Below, piece after piece: positions 8,261 to 16,070 of a stretch of DNA of 64,000 nucleotides. The first letter of the stretch is position 1. The number at the start of each line of letters is the position of its first letter. The stretch is from Shewanella algae (GTDB lineage Bacteria; Pseudomonadota; Gammaproteobacteria; Enterobacterales; Shewanellaceae), in NCBI RefSeq assembly GCF_009183365.2, contig NZ_CP068230.1, positions 1,003,001 to 1,067,000 of the forward strand. Direction: 5' to 3'. A program made the position numbers and the translations under genes. The notes beneath the pieces are model-generated. The model was not told the origin of the DNA and made no database searches. It saw only the letters and a list, made by a program, of their open reading frames with translations.

Positions 8261-8335
8261 TTTATTTATTGTTTTATAAGGTATGTGCTTTACTTAATAA
8301 TGTAAAGATAAAATAAATAAAAAAGTTTATTTATT
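8261..8335. promoter_or_regulatory. candidate operator region with repeated TTTATTTATT elements
   Basis: The divergent promoter region contains TTTATTTATT twice (8261-8270 and 8326-8335). The second copy forms a perfect 10-4-10 palindrome with AATAAATAAA at 8312-8321. A further CTTTAC / GTAAAG inverted repeat lies between them. The placement suggests a binding site for the SufR-like protein encoded next to it. Confidence 0.5.
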
Positions 8336-8381
8336 CTGGATGCGGCGTCCTGAACCGGGCATAATCAGCGCTGGAGGTGCC

Positions 8382-9020
8382 ATGAAGACCACAGACAAGA
8401 TAGTCGACATTCTCAAGTTGAACGGAGCCCAGACGGCCCAGAGCCTGGCCGCAGAGCTGGGGCTGACCAGTATGGGGGTACGTCAACATCTGCAAGCCCT
8501 TGAAGCCGAGGGGCTGGTGCGGACTGAAGACAGGGCCGAAGGCCGCGGCAGACCTGCGCGTTATTGGACGCTGACCGAGCAGAGTCGCTCGCTGTTTGCC
8601 GACCGTCACGATGAGCTGAGCCTGCAACTGATAACTTCAGTGCGTCAGGTCTTTGGTGACGAGGGCTTGGATAAACTCATCAGTCACAGGGAGCAGCAGA
8701 GCCTCGAGAGCTATTCGAGCCAGATGGCCGCTGCCGCTTCCCTGGCCGATAAGTTGGAATGCCTGGCAGAGATCCGAAGCCGTGAAGGCTATATGGCGCA
8801 GATTGAAGCGGACTGTACCGGCTTTTGGCTGCTGGAAAATCATTGCCCCATTTGTGCGGCGGCCACGAGTTGCCAGAACTTTTGTCGCTCTGAGCTGGCT
8901 TTGTTCCGGCAGCTGCTGGGGCCTGAGGTGGAAGTCAGTCGCCGCGAACACATTCTGGATGGTTCACGTCGCTGTGCTTATCGGATTGAAGCTAAAGGCG
9001 CCTTAAACGATGCGCAGTAA
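8382..9020 (+). CDS. SufR-like iron-sulfur transcriptional regulator
   Basis: This 212-residue protein has an N-terminal winged helix (residues 1-65, AQSLAAELGLTSMGVRQHLQALEAEGLV) and a C-terminal cysteine cluster: CPICAAATSCQNFC followed by RREHILDGSRRCAYRI. This matches the Fe-S-binding half of SufR-type DeoR/ArsR-like repressors. ATG 8382 is chosen over 8340 because GGAGG lies just upstream and the winged helix begins there. It overlaps the following pseudouridine synthase gene by 11 bp. Regulation of Fe-S assembly is known for cyanobacterial SufR; here the flanking flavoprotein is the likely target. Confidence 0.8.
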   Translation: MKTTDKIVDILKLNGAQTAQSLAAELGLTSMGVRQHLQALEAEGLVRTEDRAEGRGRPARYWTLTEQSRSLFADRHDELSLQLITSVRQVFGDEGLDKLISHREQQSLESYSSQMAAAASLADKLECLAEIRSREGYMAQIEADCTGFWLLENHCPICAAATSCQNFCRSELALFRQLLGPEVEVSRREHILDGSRRCAYRIEAKGALNDAQ

Positions 9021-9723
9021 GAGGGGGCGGCTGGACAGGTTTCTCGCCGGGCAGCTGAATATTCCCCGCAAACAGGCCAGGCAATTGCTTGCCGATGGCC
9101 GGGTTTGGCTCGATGACGAGCAGGTGTTTGCCGCAGACAGGCTTATCCATGAGTTCAGTCATATTCGTCTCGATGAGCAATGGCTGCAGCGGCAAGACCC
9201 TGTCTACTGGATGCTGAACAAGCCTGCCGGAGTAGTGAGCGCCACCCAAGATCCCGAGCATAAAACCGTACTCGACTGCCTGCCCCCGGCGGCATTGGTG
9301 CCGGGGCTGCATATCGCCGGCCGCTTGGATAAGCAGAGTACCGGGCTGGTGCTGCTCAGTAATGACAGCCGCTGGACCCAGGCGTTGACCCTGCCTTCAT
9401 CGAGTAAAGCCAAGCGTTATCGGGTGCGTCTGGCCAATCCGCTGGATGACACTTATATCGAGGCTTTCAGGGACGGATTTTTCTTTGAGTTTGAAAACGT
9501 CATCACAGCGCCGGCCGAACTGAGAATTTTGGCAAGCCATGAGGCCGATGTGATACTCACTGAGGGCAAATATCACCAGATAAAACGCATGTTCGGCCGC
9601 TTTCGTAACCCTGTGCTGGCGCTGCATCGCAGCCAGATAGCTCAGATAGTGCTGGATGACTCTCTGGCCGAGGGCGAAGCCAGAGAGTTGACCCGGGAAG
9701 AGGTGGAGTCGGTCGCTTACTGA
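9010..9723 (+). CDS. RsuA/RluE-family pseudouridine synthase
   Basis: This 237-residue enzyme converts a uridine in rRNA to pseudouridine. It has an S4-like N-terminus (LDRFLAGQLNIPRKQARQLLADGRVWLD). The catalytic segment HIAGRLDKQSTGLVLLSND contains the essential Asp in GRLD. The C-terminal EGKYHQIKRMFGRF is typical of the RsuA subfamily that acts on 16S rRNA. It overlaps the SufR-like gene by 11 bp, so the two are co-transcribed. Which uridine it modifies cannot be told from the sequence. Confidence 0.87.
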   Translation: MRSKRGRLDRFLAGQLNIPRKQARQLLADGRVWLDDEQVFAADRLIHEFSHIRLDEQWLQRQDPVYWMLNKPAGVVSATQDPEHKTVLDCLPPAALVPGLHIAGRLDKQSTGLVLLSNDSRWTQALTLPSSSKAKRYRVRLANPLDDTYIEAFRDGFFFEFENVITAPAELRILASHEADVILTEGKYHQIKRMFGRFRNPVLALHRSQIAQIVLDDSLAEGEARELTREEVESVAY

Positions 9724-9726
9724 CGG

Positions 9727-10809
9727 CTACTGAACTGCGGCGATAATGCTATCTATGGCCTGCACCACCTGCATACTGGCATCTTCCATCCGTTGCAGCG
9801 CCATTACCTGCTCTGTGGTGTCGCCGGCTGCGGCGTGTTCCAGCGCCAGGCGGCCACTCTCGTGCACCAATGCATGCGGCGCTTCCAACTCGCGGAAACC
9901 CGGGAGTGAACTATAGAGGCTGGCGCCTTGTCCTTCGTAGTACCACTTACCCAAACGGCAGTCATGGTGGCTGTTTACCGGCTGATCAAAACACTGGTTT
10001 TGCAGCAGTTCATAGATATTCTGCTTCCATACCGCATGATCCAGCTTGGTGGTGTTGAGGAAAGACACAGTCGCGGCATGGCTGATCACCTGCTGCATCT
10101 GCGCCGATTGCGCCAATACCTGAGTGACCACTGTGTCTATCTGCACCGCTGAGCTGGCCACTTCATCGGCGCAGCCTTGGTTGTCATCTGTCAGGGTTCG
10201 TATGCTTTCCGACTGAGTGATGATCTGCTGCACCAACTGCTCTATCTGTTGGCTGGCGTCACTGGCCTTGGCCGCCAACTGCCGGACTTCATCGGCCACC
10301 ACGGCAAAGCCGCGACCAGCCTCTCCGGCGCGTGCGGCTTCGATGGCTGCATTGAGCGCCAACAGGTTGGTCTGTGCCGAAATACCCTGAATGGCGCTGA
10401 CAAACTGGCTGATGCTTTGGGTACTGGTATCCAGCTGCGCCACTGTCCCCAGACTATGCTGTGACTGTGAACTGAGCAGATGGGCTCGCTCTCCCAGCCT
10501 GGCAACGGCGCTGCGGGTTTGCTCGAACAGGGCGTTGAGCTGCTCCAGCTTACCTTGCTCCTCAAGCAGACGTCCGGCGTCTTCGGCCATGGCCTCGCGT
10601 ACCGATTGCAACATGAGTCCGCCCTGGTTCTGGCAGGCCAGCATGGCGGCGAAGTCGCGGTTTTGCGCCAGTGCCTGGTCCCTTTCCTGTTTGAGCTGCC
10701 CCAGTTGCAACTGCAATTGCTCCAGTGTCGTCTGGTGCTGCTGGCCCTGTTCCTCGAGCCGTTGTTTCAATGAATCTATCTGCCGGTGAAGACGATGGTT
10801 AAAAAGCAT
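9727..10809 (-). CDS. soluble chemoreceptor with C-terminal zinc-binding CZB domain
   Basis: This 360-residue protein has no transmembrane segment. It starts with a coiled coil (residues 5-50), continues with the methyl-accepting signalling hairpin (ISAQTNLLALNAAIEAARAGEAGRGFAVVADEVRQLA) and ends with a CZB domain. The domain's metal ligands are visible in DHAVWKQNIYELL, HHDCRLGKWYYEG and APHALVHESG. The architecture matches cytoplasmic TlpD-like receptors, which respond to zinc and oxidants such as hypochlorous acid. It probably couples metal or redox state to CheA. No chemotaxis genes are adjacent. Confidence 0.9.
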   Translation of the reverse strand: MLFNHRLHRQIDSLKQRLEEQGQQHQTTLEQLQLQLGQLKQERDQALAQNRDFAAMLACQNQGGLMLQSVREAMAEDAGRLLEEQGKLEQLNALFEQTRSAVARLGERAHLLSSQSQHSLGTVAQLDTSTQSISQFVSAIQGISAQTNLLALNAAIEAARAGEAGRGFAVVADEVRQLAAKASDASQQIEQLVQQIITQSESIRTLTDDNQGCADEVASSAVQIDTVVTQVLAQSAQMQQVISHAATVSFLNTTKLDHAVWKQNIYELLQNQCFDQPVNSHHDCRLGKWYYEGQGASLYSSLPGFRELEAPHALVHESGRLALEHAAAGDTTEQVMALQRMEDASMQVVQAIDSIIAAVQ

Positions 10810-10911
10810 AAAACTTCCTTGGATACAAATAGTTGCATTCTATTTATGGCTATTTTAAGCATAGACTTTGGCCCGTTCCCTTGGCGGGATCAAGCTCTCA
10901 TTTACAATCAA

Positions 10912-10940
10912 TATATAAAAACGCCACCCTGAGGTGGCGT
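10912..10940 (-). terminator. terminator of the POT transporter gene
   Basis: On the minus strand ACGCCACC and GGTGGCGT form a perfect stem with a 4-nt loop, followed by TTTTTATATATT. It ends the transporter transcript. Confidence 0.9.
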
Positions 10941-10946
10941 ATCAAA

Positions 10947-12482
10947 TCAGGCTTGGGCCTGCTGCATTCTCAGCAGCCACTTACCGTAGATATAGATGCC
11001 GACGGCGGAAATGGTGCCTATGGCGCCTATGATGTACCAGGCCATGCCTATGTTATGGCTCTGGTAGAGGATCTCGGTCAGCTCGCGGCCACTTTGGCCG
11101 GTGAACTCAACCAGTTTATGAAAGGCCTCCCCCTGCGGAATGGCGGCCACATCCTTCTGTGACATGCCCTTATCCAGCAGCATCTCACGGGAGAAGATCT
11201 CTTTGGAGGCAAAGATTTCATAGAGTTTGGGGCCGAAATAGCCTTCCAGGCCCCAGCCTATGCCCTGTGGCAACATCACAAAGCCGAGGTACATGGCCTT
11301 CTTGCCTTCGGGGGCAATATTACCCATAAACTCGTTCTTCTTTGGGCTTATCATCATTTCGCCGAGAGAGAACATGGCGATTGCCAACACGATAAACCAG
11401 GCCGCATGGGTGGCACCGATCAACACAAAGGCAAATATAGACAGCAGACAGCCGGCCAGCATGGCGCTGGTGATACGGTACTTGGCGGTCAGGGCGGCTA
11501 TCAGGAAGCAGCTGGTCATAATCAGACCCGCGTTGAGGTTGAGCATGCCTTCCGGCATGACTTTGGTGCCTTCGTTGTTCAGCCCGAGCCAGAATTGCAG
11601 TATGCCATTACTGGTGCCTTCAGGGCCAAACAGGCTGGTGACAATCACGCTGGTATCGACCCATTCGGCGATATGAATAGGCAGCACGTCAAACAGGGAG
11701 TTGAACAGGAACCAGAAGCCGGAGAACACCAGCATATAGTAAATGACTACCGGCTTTTTCAGCTCGCTCCAGGCATCTTTCCAAAGCATTTCCTGCTTGA
11801 GTTCGCCGGACTTGATCTTACGTTGCCGCTCCAGGCGTTGCTCTTTACCCGGCTCTTTGTACGTCAGCAGGAACAGGAAGTTGAGCGAGATAATGGCGGC
11901 GCAGGCGTAGAACACATTGTCCCAGGACAGCTGCCGCATATGCACTGCCACCAAGGGACCAAGGAAGCCACCGATATTCACAACCTGATAGAAGATACCC
12001 CAGGCCATGGAGGTGTTGTTACGGTTGGTGGACAGCACCAGCGTTCCCTGGATGCCGGGCTTGAAGATGCCGGTACCGGCCGCCAGCAACATGGCGCCGA
12101 ACAAAAAGCCCCAGAAGCTGGGGAAGAAGGCCATACAGAGGTAGCCACAGATCTTGATAATGGTTGAGGCAAAGATGGTCTCTTTGTAGCCGACCCTATC
12201 TGAGATCCCGCCGGTAAATACCGGCACAAAGGTCTGCAGTAAGGCCCAGACTGAAATAATGATACCGTAATCGCTGAGGCTGATACCTAGGCCACCTTCG
12301 GAAGCCGGTGCCTTGGCATAGAGTCCGGCACTGGCCTTAACGCCGTAGTAGGCGATACGTTCAACCAGTTCCATACCGCCGACCAGCCAGAAGATATAGC
12401 TTAAACTGGCGATGGAAGCCCACATCCCCAGTTGCTTGACTTCGCGCAGGTCATTGCCCGCACAGGAGTTGGAGTCGCTCAT
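10947..12482 (-). CDS. POT-family proton-coupled peptide transporter
   Basis: This 511-residue inner-membrane protein has about 12-14 membrane segments. The first one carries ELVERIAYYG, the E-x-x-E-R-x-x-Y-Y signature of proton-coupled oligopeptide transporters. The segment GTGIFKPGIQGTLV corresponds to the PTR2 signature. Di- or tripeptides are therefore the likely substrates. An insertion of roughly 60 residues near position 300 and a charged stretch near the end are not typical of E. coli DtpA. AAGGGAAGAG precedes the start. It is transcribed alone. Confidence 0.85.
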   Translation of the reverse strand: MSDSNSCAGNDLREVKQLGMWASIASLSYIFWLVGGMELVERIAYYGVKASAGLYAKAPASEGGLGISLSDYGIIISVWALLQTFVPVFTGGISDRVGYKETIFASTIIKICGYLCMAFFPSFWGFLFGAMLLAAGTGIFKPGIQGTLVLSTNRNNTSMAWGIFYQVVNIGGFLGPLVAVHMRQLSWDNVFYACAAIISLNFLFLLTYKEPGKEQRLERQRKIKSGELKQEMLWKDAWSELKKPVVIYYMLVFSGFWFLFNSLFDVLPIHIAEWVDTSVIVTSLFGPEGTSNGILQFWLGLNNEGTKVMPEGMLNLNAGLIMTSCFLIAALTAKYRITSAMLAGCLLSIFAFVLIGATHAAWFIVLAIAMFSLGEMMISPKKNEFMGNIAPEGKKAMYLGFVMLPQGIGWGLEGYFGPKLYEIFASKEIFSREMLLDKGMSQKDVAAIPQGEAFHKLVEFTGQSGRELTEILYQSHNIGMAWYIIGAIGTISAVGIYIYGKWLLRMQQAQA

Positions 12483-12818
12483 ACTCTTCCCTTGTCTGTA
12501 TTATTATGTTTGTAGGTCTTTTATCAATTGCAGGCTAATGCCTTGTATCAAAAAAGGTGATAACCGCGACACTTTACCCGCTTTACTGTCAAACACCAAA
12601 AAACAAGCCTGATCAAATTGGAAAAATCACGATCTGCCTGGCAAAAATTGCTGTTTACTTTTAACAATATTCATAACTTTCAAATCATTAACTTGGATAA
12701 GTGACTCATTCGCTTGCAGACCTTGCTATCTCCTTGTAGCTTGGAGTTTGTTTGAGCTGATACTGGAAAGTCTGCGGTGGCAATTGAGCGCGCCCAAGGG
12801 ACTGAGTAAGGAGCTAAG
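12483..12818. other. divergent intergenic region, no gene seen
   Basis: This 336-base AT-rich stretch separates the POT transporter gene from the DUF333 lipoprotein gene and must hold both promoters. I see no convincing reading frame, RNA gene, or strong operator in it. Confidence 0.6.
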
Positions 12819-13076
12819 ATGCGAGTATTAACTGTAATGACTGTGGGCACTCTGTTACTGTTGGCGGGCTGCTCTGAAGAGGCGGCAAAAACCGAGTCCG
12901 AGAGTCTGAAAGATACTGTGGGAAGCCCTAATCCGGCAGCGGTATTTTGTGTCGAATCCGGCGGTAAGCTGGAGCTGGTTCAGGAACAAAAGGGCACTGT
13001 AGGCTATTGTCACCTGCCGAATGGCAGCATTGTGGAAGAGTGGACCTATTTTCGGGCCAATCATCCGGTAAATTGA
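12819..13076 (+). CDS. DUF333 small lipoprotein
   Basis: This 85-residue lipoprotein has a signal peptide ending LLLLAGC at the lipobox cysteine (residue 20). The mature part NPAAVFCVESGGKLELVQEQKGTVGYCHLPNGSIVEEWTYFR is the complete DUF333 domain, with its two cysteines and Glu-Glu-Trp ending. DUF333 proteins are sometimes labelled putative hemolysin, a label without good support. It is probably anchored in the envelope. AAGGAG lies 6-7 nt upstream of the ATG. Confidence 0.87.
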   Translation: MRVLTVMTVGTLLLLAGCSEEAAKTESESLKDTVGSPNPAAVFCVESGGKLELVQEQKGTVGYCHLPNGSIVEEWTYFRANHPVN

Positions 13077-13084
13077 TTGGCCCG
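13053..13084. repeat. inverted repeat across the stop codon of the DUF333 gene
   Basis: CGGGCCAATC and GATTGGCCCG form a perfect 10-bp inverted repeat with a 12-bp loop. It overlaps the last codons of the DUF333 gene and lies between convergent genes. It lacks a T run, so terminator function is uncertain. Confidence 0.5.
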
Positions 13085-13100
13085 ACTCCCTAAAAGGGGG

Positions 13101-13658
13101 TTAGAAACGGTAGCTGTAGGCCAGGTTGACAAAGTCGAGCCCTGGGTTGGGCTTGCTGAGGCCGGCATTGGAATAATGCAGGTAGGTGATGGAGACAGTC
13201 TGTTTGCGCTGACGGCCAAATTTGAAGGCAAAGCCCAATCTGTCTTCAAACTGATAGTGTGAGCCGACATCCTTACCGGCAAATTGGCTGTCATCCAAGA
13301 GGGCAAAGCCGATCCCGGCCTCGAGATAAAAGTCCAGCCATTGCCCCCTCATCAGCGGGTATCTCAATATGGGTGACATGGCCAGCACATGATTGACATC
13401 ATGCTGGTTATCCTCGCCGTATTCCCAAAAGTTGATACTGGCTTCCAGGGTCAGTTCCAAATCTTCACTGATAGGTTTCAGGGTATCCAGATACAGCTGA
13501 TAAGCCAGTTTGATACCGTTGGCCTGGCCTTCGCCATGGATATAGTTGATTGCCATGCCCTGTTCGGCGGCGTTGGCATCTCCCGGCAATAAACAGCCCG
13601 GCAATATCAAGCTGAGCATGAGTGTCAGAAGGGGGAATAGTCTCTGTGAGTGTTTCAT
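13101..13658 (-). CDS. pagL: PagL-like lipid A 3-O-deacylase
   Basis: This 185-residue outer-membrane beta-barrel protein has a long signal peptide with a possible lipobox (ILPGC). The C-terminal part contains YLHYSNAGLSKPNPGLDFVNLAYSYRF. The H-x-S-N segment matches the catalytic His/Ser of PagL, followed by the conserved KPN-G motif and a terminal aromatic residue. PagL removes the 3-hydroxyacyl chain at position 3 of lipid A at the outer surface, which lowers Toll-like receptor 4 activation. The identification rests on the catalytic motif and size. Confidence 0.78.
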   Translation of the reverse strand: MKHSQRLFPLLTLMLSLILPGCLLPGDANAAEQGMAINYIHGEGQANGIKLAYQLYLDTLKPISEDLELTLEASINFWEYGEDNQHDVNHVLAMSPILRYPLMRGQWLDFYLEAGIGFALLDDSQFAGKDVGSHYQFEDRLGFAFKFGRQRKQTVSITYLHYSNAGLSKPNPGLDFVNLAYSYRF

Positions 13659-14059
13659 CTCGTTTCTGCCTCTCGAATCAATGTCGGCAGTTTAAATCCG
13701 TAAAATTAGAAAAAATATCGCAATAAAAGCGAGTTAATTTTCTAAAAAATGGAATTGTTAGCCTGTGCCAAACCAAACTGTATTTGCTGGTAAAAGTAAA
13801 CTAAGTGGTCAGGTTCAGCTGGTTCAAGCCAGTCGGATTTAATGCCTTAAGGGGTATTACAGAGGGAATATCGCTGTACTTGGTTATTTTAACCCTATAG
13901 TCATGCCGGGATTAGTCACTCAGACAGTGACAGTGTGTTGCATCTTGGCGGGCAATGCCGGCCAGCGAAAAGTCCGACCGATTGCGCTGCGAGAGGCTCA
14001 GCCAAGGGGCGGGCTTATGGCCCCTTGGGTTGAGCTAGTACAGCTGAGTGACCCATTGG
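13659..14059. other. intergenic region between pagL and trpS, no gene seen
   Basis: These 401 bases hold the pagL promoter side (AT-rich, near 13700) and the downstream side of trpS. I see no supportable reading frame. The only clear structure is the long hairpin at 13996-14035. Confidence 0.6.
13996..14035 (-). repeat. long inverted repeat downstream of trpS
   Basis: Arms of about 15 bp (GCTCAGCCAAGGGGC and GCCCCTTGGGTTGAGC) with one bulge or mismatch enclose a 9-bp loop. It begins 24 bp past the trpS stop codon. There is no T run, so it may be an RNA-stabilising or rho-type end rather than a classical terminator. Confidence 0.5.
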
Positions 14060-15061
14060 TTAGCGAAATAGATTAAGTCCCATGGCGGCTTTGACATCTT
14101 GCAGTACAGCATCACTGATGGCTCTGGCTTCTTCCGTGCCCCGCTGCAGTATCGCCAGCAGTTGCCCCTTGTCTGCCATAGCCTGACTACGCCGTTCACG
14201 CATGGGCGCGAGTAACTCCTGCAGGCAGTCATTGAGTATCCGTTTGCACTTCATGTCCCCGAGGCCACCTCGGCGATAATGGGCCTTGAGCTCGGCTACC
14301 AGCGCCTTGTCCGGGTGGAAAGCATCGAGATAACTGAACACCGTATTGCCCTCGACTCTGCCCGGATCTTCCACCCTCAGATGGTTGGGATCCGTATACA
14401 TGGAAAACACCGCTTGCTTGAGTTCGTCACTGCTCATTCCCAGTTCTATGGTGTTGCCAAGGGATTTGGACATCTTGGCCTTGCCGTCGAGGCCTGGGAG
14501 GCGGCCTGTGTCACTGAGAATTGCCTGACACTCCTTGAGCACTTCAGCCCCCACCAGATTGTTGAAGCGACGGACGATTTCATTGCTTTGCTCCAGCATG
14601 GGCAACTGATCTTCACCCACAGGCACATGAGTGGCGCGAAAGGCGGTAATATCGGCGGTCTGACTGACGGGGTAGACCAGAAAACCCGCCGGAAGGCTGC
14701 GCTCAAAGCCTTTTTGCTGGATCTCCGCCTTGACTGTGGGATTGCGCTCAAGCCGGGCAACCGTCACCAAGTTCAAGTAGATACAGGTGAGTTCCGACAG
14801 CGCCGGTAGCGCGCTTTGCAGGCAAAAACGTGTCTTGGCCGGATCCAACCCGGCCGCCAGGTAGTCGGCCATGACTTCGAGAATATTGTCGGTCACCTTG
14901 GCCGGGTTATGGCCGTTGTCGGTCAAAGCCTGATAGTCGGCGATCATTACGTTCTGATCGAATTCGTCCTGAACCTGGACTCTTTGCCTGAGCGAACCGA
15001 CATAGTGGCCGATATGCAGTTTGCCTGTGGGTCTGTCGCCTGTGAGTATGATCTGTTTCAT
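14060..15061 (-). CDS. trpS: tryptophanyl-tRNA synthetase, auxiliary (type II-like)
   Basis: This 333-residue class I synthetase charges tRNA-Trp. HIGH is at residues 16-19 (TGKLHIGHYVGS), KMSKS at 196-200, and TADITAF carries the substrate-binding Asp. The start at 15061 has AAGGAG upstream; the upstream in-frame Met codon would run through the leader hairpin. The sequence is unlike E. coli TrpS: the GxQPSG loop reads GDRPTG and the DQHA segment reads DYQA. These positions correspond to the indolmycin-contacting Gln9 and His43 of the Bacillus enzyme. This points to the auxiliary, antibiotic-tolerant type. A Trp-codon leader and hairpin precede it. Confidence 0.88.
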   Translation of the reverse strand: MKQIILTGDRPTGKLHIGHYVGSLRQRVQVQDEFDQNVMIADYQALTDNGHNPAKVTDNILEVMADYLAAGLDPAKTRFCLQSALPALSELTCIYLNLVTVARLERNPTVKAEIQQKGFERSLPAGFLVYPVSQTADITAFRATHVPVGEDQLPMLEQSNEIVRRFNNLVGAEVLKECQAILSDTGRLPGLDGKAKMSKSLGNTIELGMSSDELKQAVFSMYTDPNHLRVEDPGRVEGNTVFSYLDAFHPDKALVAELKAHYRRGGLGDMKCKRILNDCLQELLAPMRERRSQAMADKGQLLAILQRGTEEARAISDAVLQDVKAAMGLNLFR

Positions 15062-15102
15062 CTTGTTCTCCTTGAAATTGCCGGAGCCATAAGACGTACA
15101 GA

Positions 15103-15129
15103 TACACAAAGGCCGCCTTATGGCGGCCC
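15103..15129 (-). terminator. attenuator hairpin in the trpS leader
   Basis: On the minus strand GGCCGCC, loop ATAA and GGCGGCC form a perfect 7-bp GC stem followed by TTTGTGT. It lies between the leader peptide stop (15153) and the trpS start (15061). The 5' arm can alternatively pair with GGCGG inside the leader peptide coding region (15165-15171 on the plus strand), as expected for ribosome-mediated attenuation. Confidence 0.7.
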
Positions 15130-15152
15130 GGAAGATATGATTTTACCTATGT

Positions 15153-15200
15153 TTAATCCTGACACCGCCGGTTTGGGCTGCGCCACCAAGTCTGTTGCAT
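15153..15200 (-). CDS. Trp leader peptide of trpS
   Basis: A 15-codon reading frame MQQTWWRSPNRRCQD ends 23 bp before the hairpin at 15111-15128. It contains two consecutive Trp codons (minus strand, 15188-15183), the rarest residue, as in classical trp leader peptides. An in-frame ATG 27 bp further upstream is also possible. No strong ribosome-binding site is visible, which lowers confidence. The candidate promoter on the minus strand is TTGCAT, 17 bp, TACTAT, about 60 bp upstream. Confidence 0.65.
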   Translation of the reverse strand: MQQTWWRSPNRRCQD

Positions 15201-15396
15201 GAGCAATGAGTCGATTGGGGAATACATAGGATTAATCAAAAATACATTTAAAGACCCAAGGATAGTAAGTCCTGAGTCTGTGTTATGCAAGTCAATTAAA
15301 GGTCGGTTTTTTGTCAGGAATTTGTGCCAGGTCAAGCATTTTTTTACCGTAAGGTATAAGGTTAAAGCGTAGTCACTCGGCAAGTGAGAGGTGCTT

Positions 15397-15996
15397 ATGA
15401 TGCGGTCCTTGTTTGCTGGCAGATCTTGGCTGTTCCTGGGTATTGGCGCCAGTCTGCTGTTGTCGCTGGGGGTTGTGGGACGCTTTCCCGAGCAGGTGAT
15501 GCAACTCAACCCCCTGATGCTGGTAGCCAGTCTGCTGGTGGCCGTTGGCGTCGGTGTCTGGTCAGCGCAGCTTGGCGGTAAAGCCTTGTGGGCGGTGCCG
15601 CTCTCGTTTGTGCTGGTGATGTTAGCCGGTACCCTGATGGCACAAACCTCGGTGGCGCTTATCGTCAGCAAGTCCTTTGTCCTCCTGTCCATGTTTGTGC
15701 TCGGCATGTTGATTGCCGGTAATATCTGTTTTGCTACCCATATCGCCGCGGCCATGGTCGCCATGTTGGCATTCGCCCATGGCTACACCCTGGGCAGCGC
15801 CAATCTGGGCGTGGCCGACTGGACCCTCAGTGGTTCCAATTTGTTTTTGGGCTATCTGGTGGGAATAGGCGCGACAGTATTGATCCTCAGCATGGTGGGG
15901 GAGGTAACCTGTAAAGTGCTGGCCAAGAAGCAGCTGCAATACGTGCTCGGCACTTGTTTGTTGCTGGCCGGCTTGATGATGGTTGTGGCAGTGTGA
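15397..15996 (+). CDS. HupE/UreJ-like membrane protein lacking metal-binding histidines
   Basis: This 199-residue protein has about 6 membrane segments. The arrangement VASLLVAVGVGVWSAQLGGKALWAVPLSF, then VLGMLIAG and AFAHGYTLGSA, follows the HupE/UreJ family, whose members import or sense nickel or cobalt. The family motif HPx5DH is replaced by NPLMLVAS here, and only the His of HGYTLG remains. So classical nickel transport is doubtful. GAGAGG lies 5 nt before ATG 15397; ATG 15400 is equally possible. It shares a divergent promoter region (15201-15396) with trpS. Confidence 0.65.
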   Translation: MMRSLFAGRSWLFLGIGASLLLSLGVVGRFPEQVMQLNPLMLVASLLVAVGVGVWSAQLGGKALWAVPLSFVLVMLAGTLMAQTSVALIVSKSFVLLSMFVLGMLIAGNICFATHIAAAMVAMLAFAHGYTLGSANLGVADWTLSGSNLFLGYLVGIGATVLILSMVGEVTCKVLAKKQLQYVLGTCLLLAGLMMVVAV

Positions 15997-16010
15997 CGGA
16001 GCAGAAACAA

Positions 16011-16046
16011 CAAGGGCAAGTTCAATGAACCTGCCCTTGAGTCTTT
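16011..16046. terminator. terminator shared by the HupE-like gene and tRNA-Pro
   Basis: CAAGGGCA-GTTCA and its near-perfect complement form a long stem with one mismatch. On the minus strand it is followed by TTGTTTCT, so it most likely ends the tRNA transcript; it can also serve the convergent HupE-like gene. Confidence 0.7.
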
Positions 16047-16070
16047 GTGCCGCTTGGGTAGCGGTTTGAT

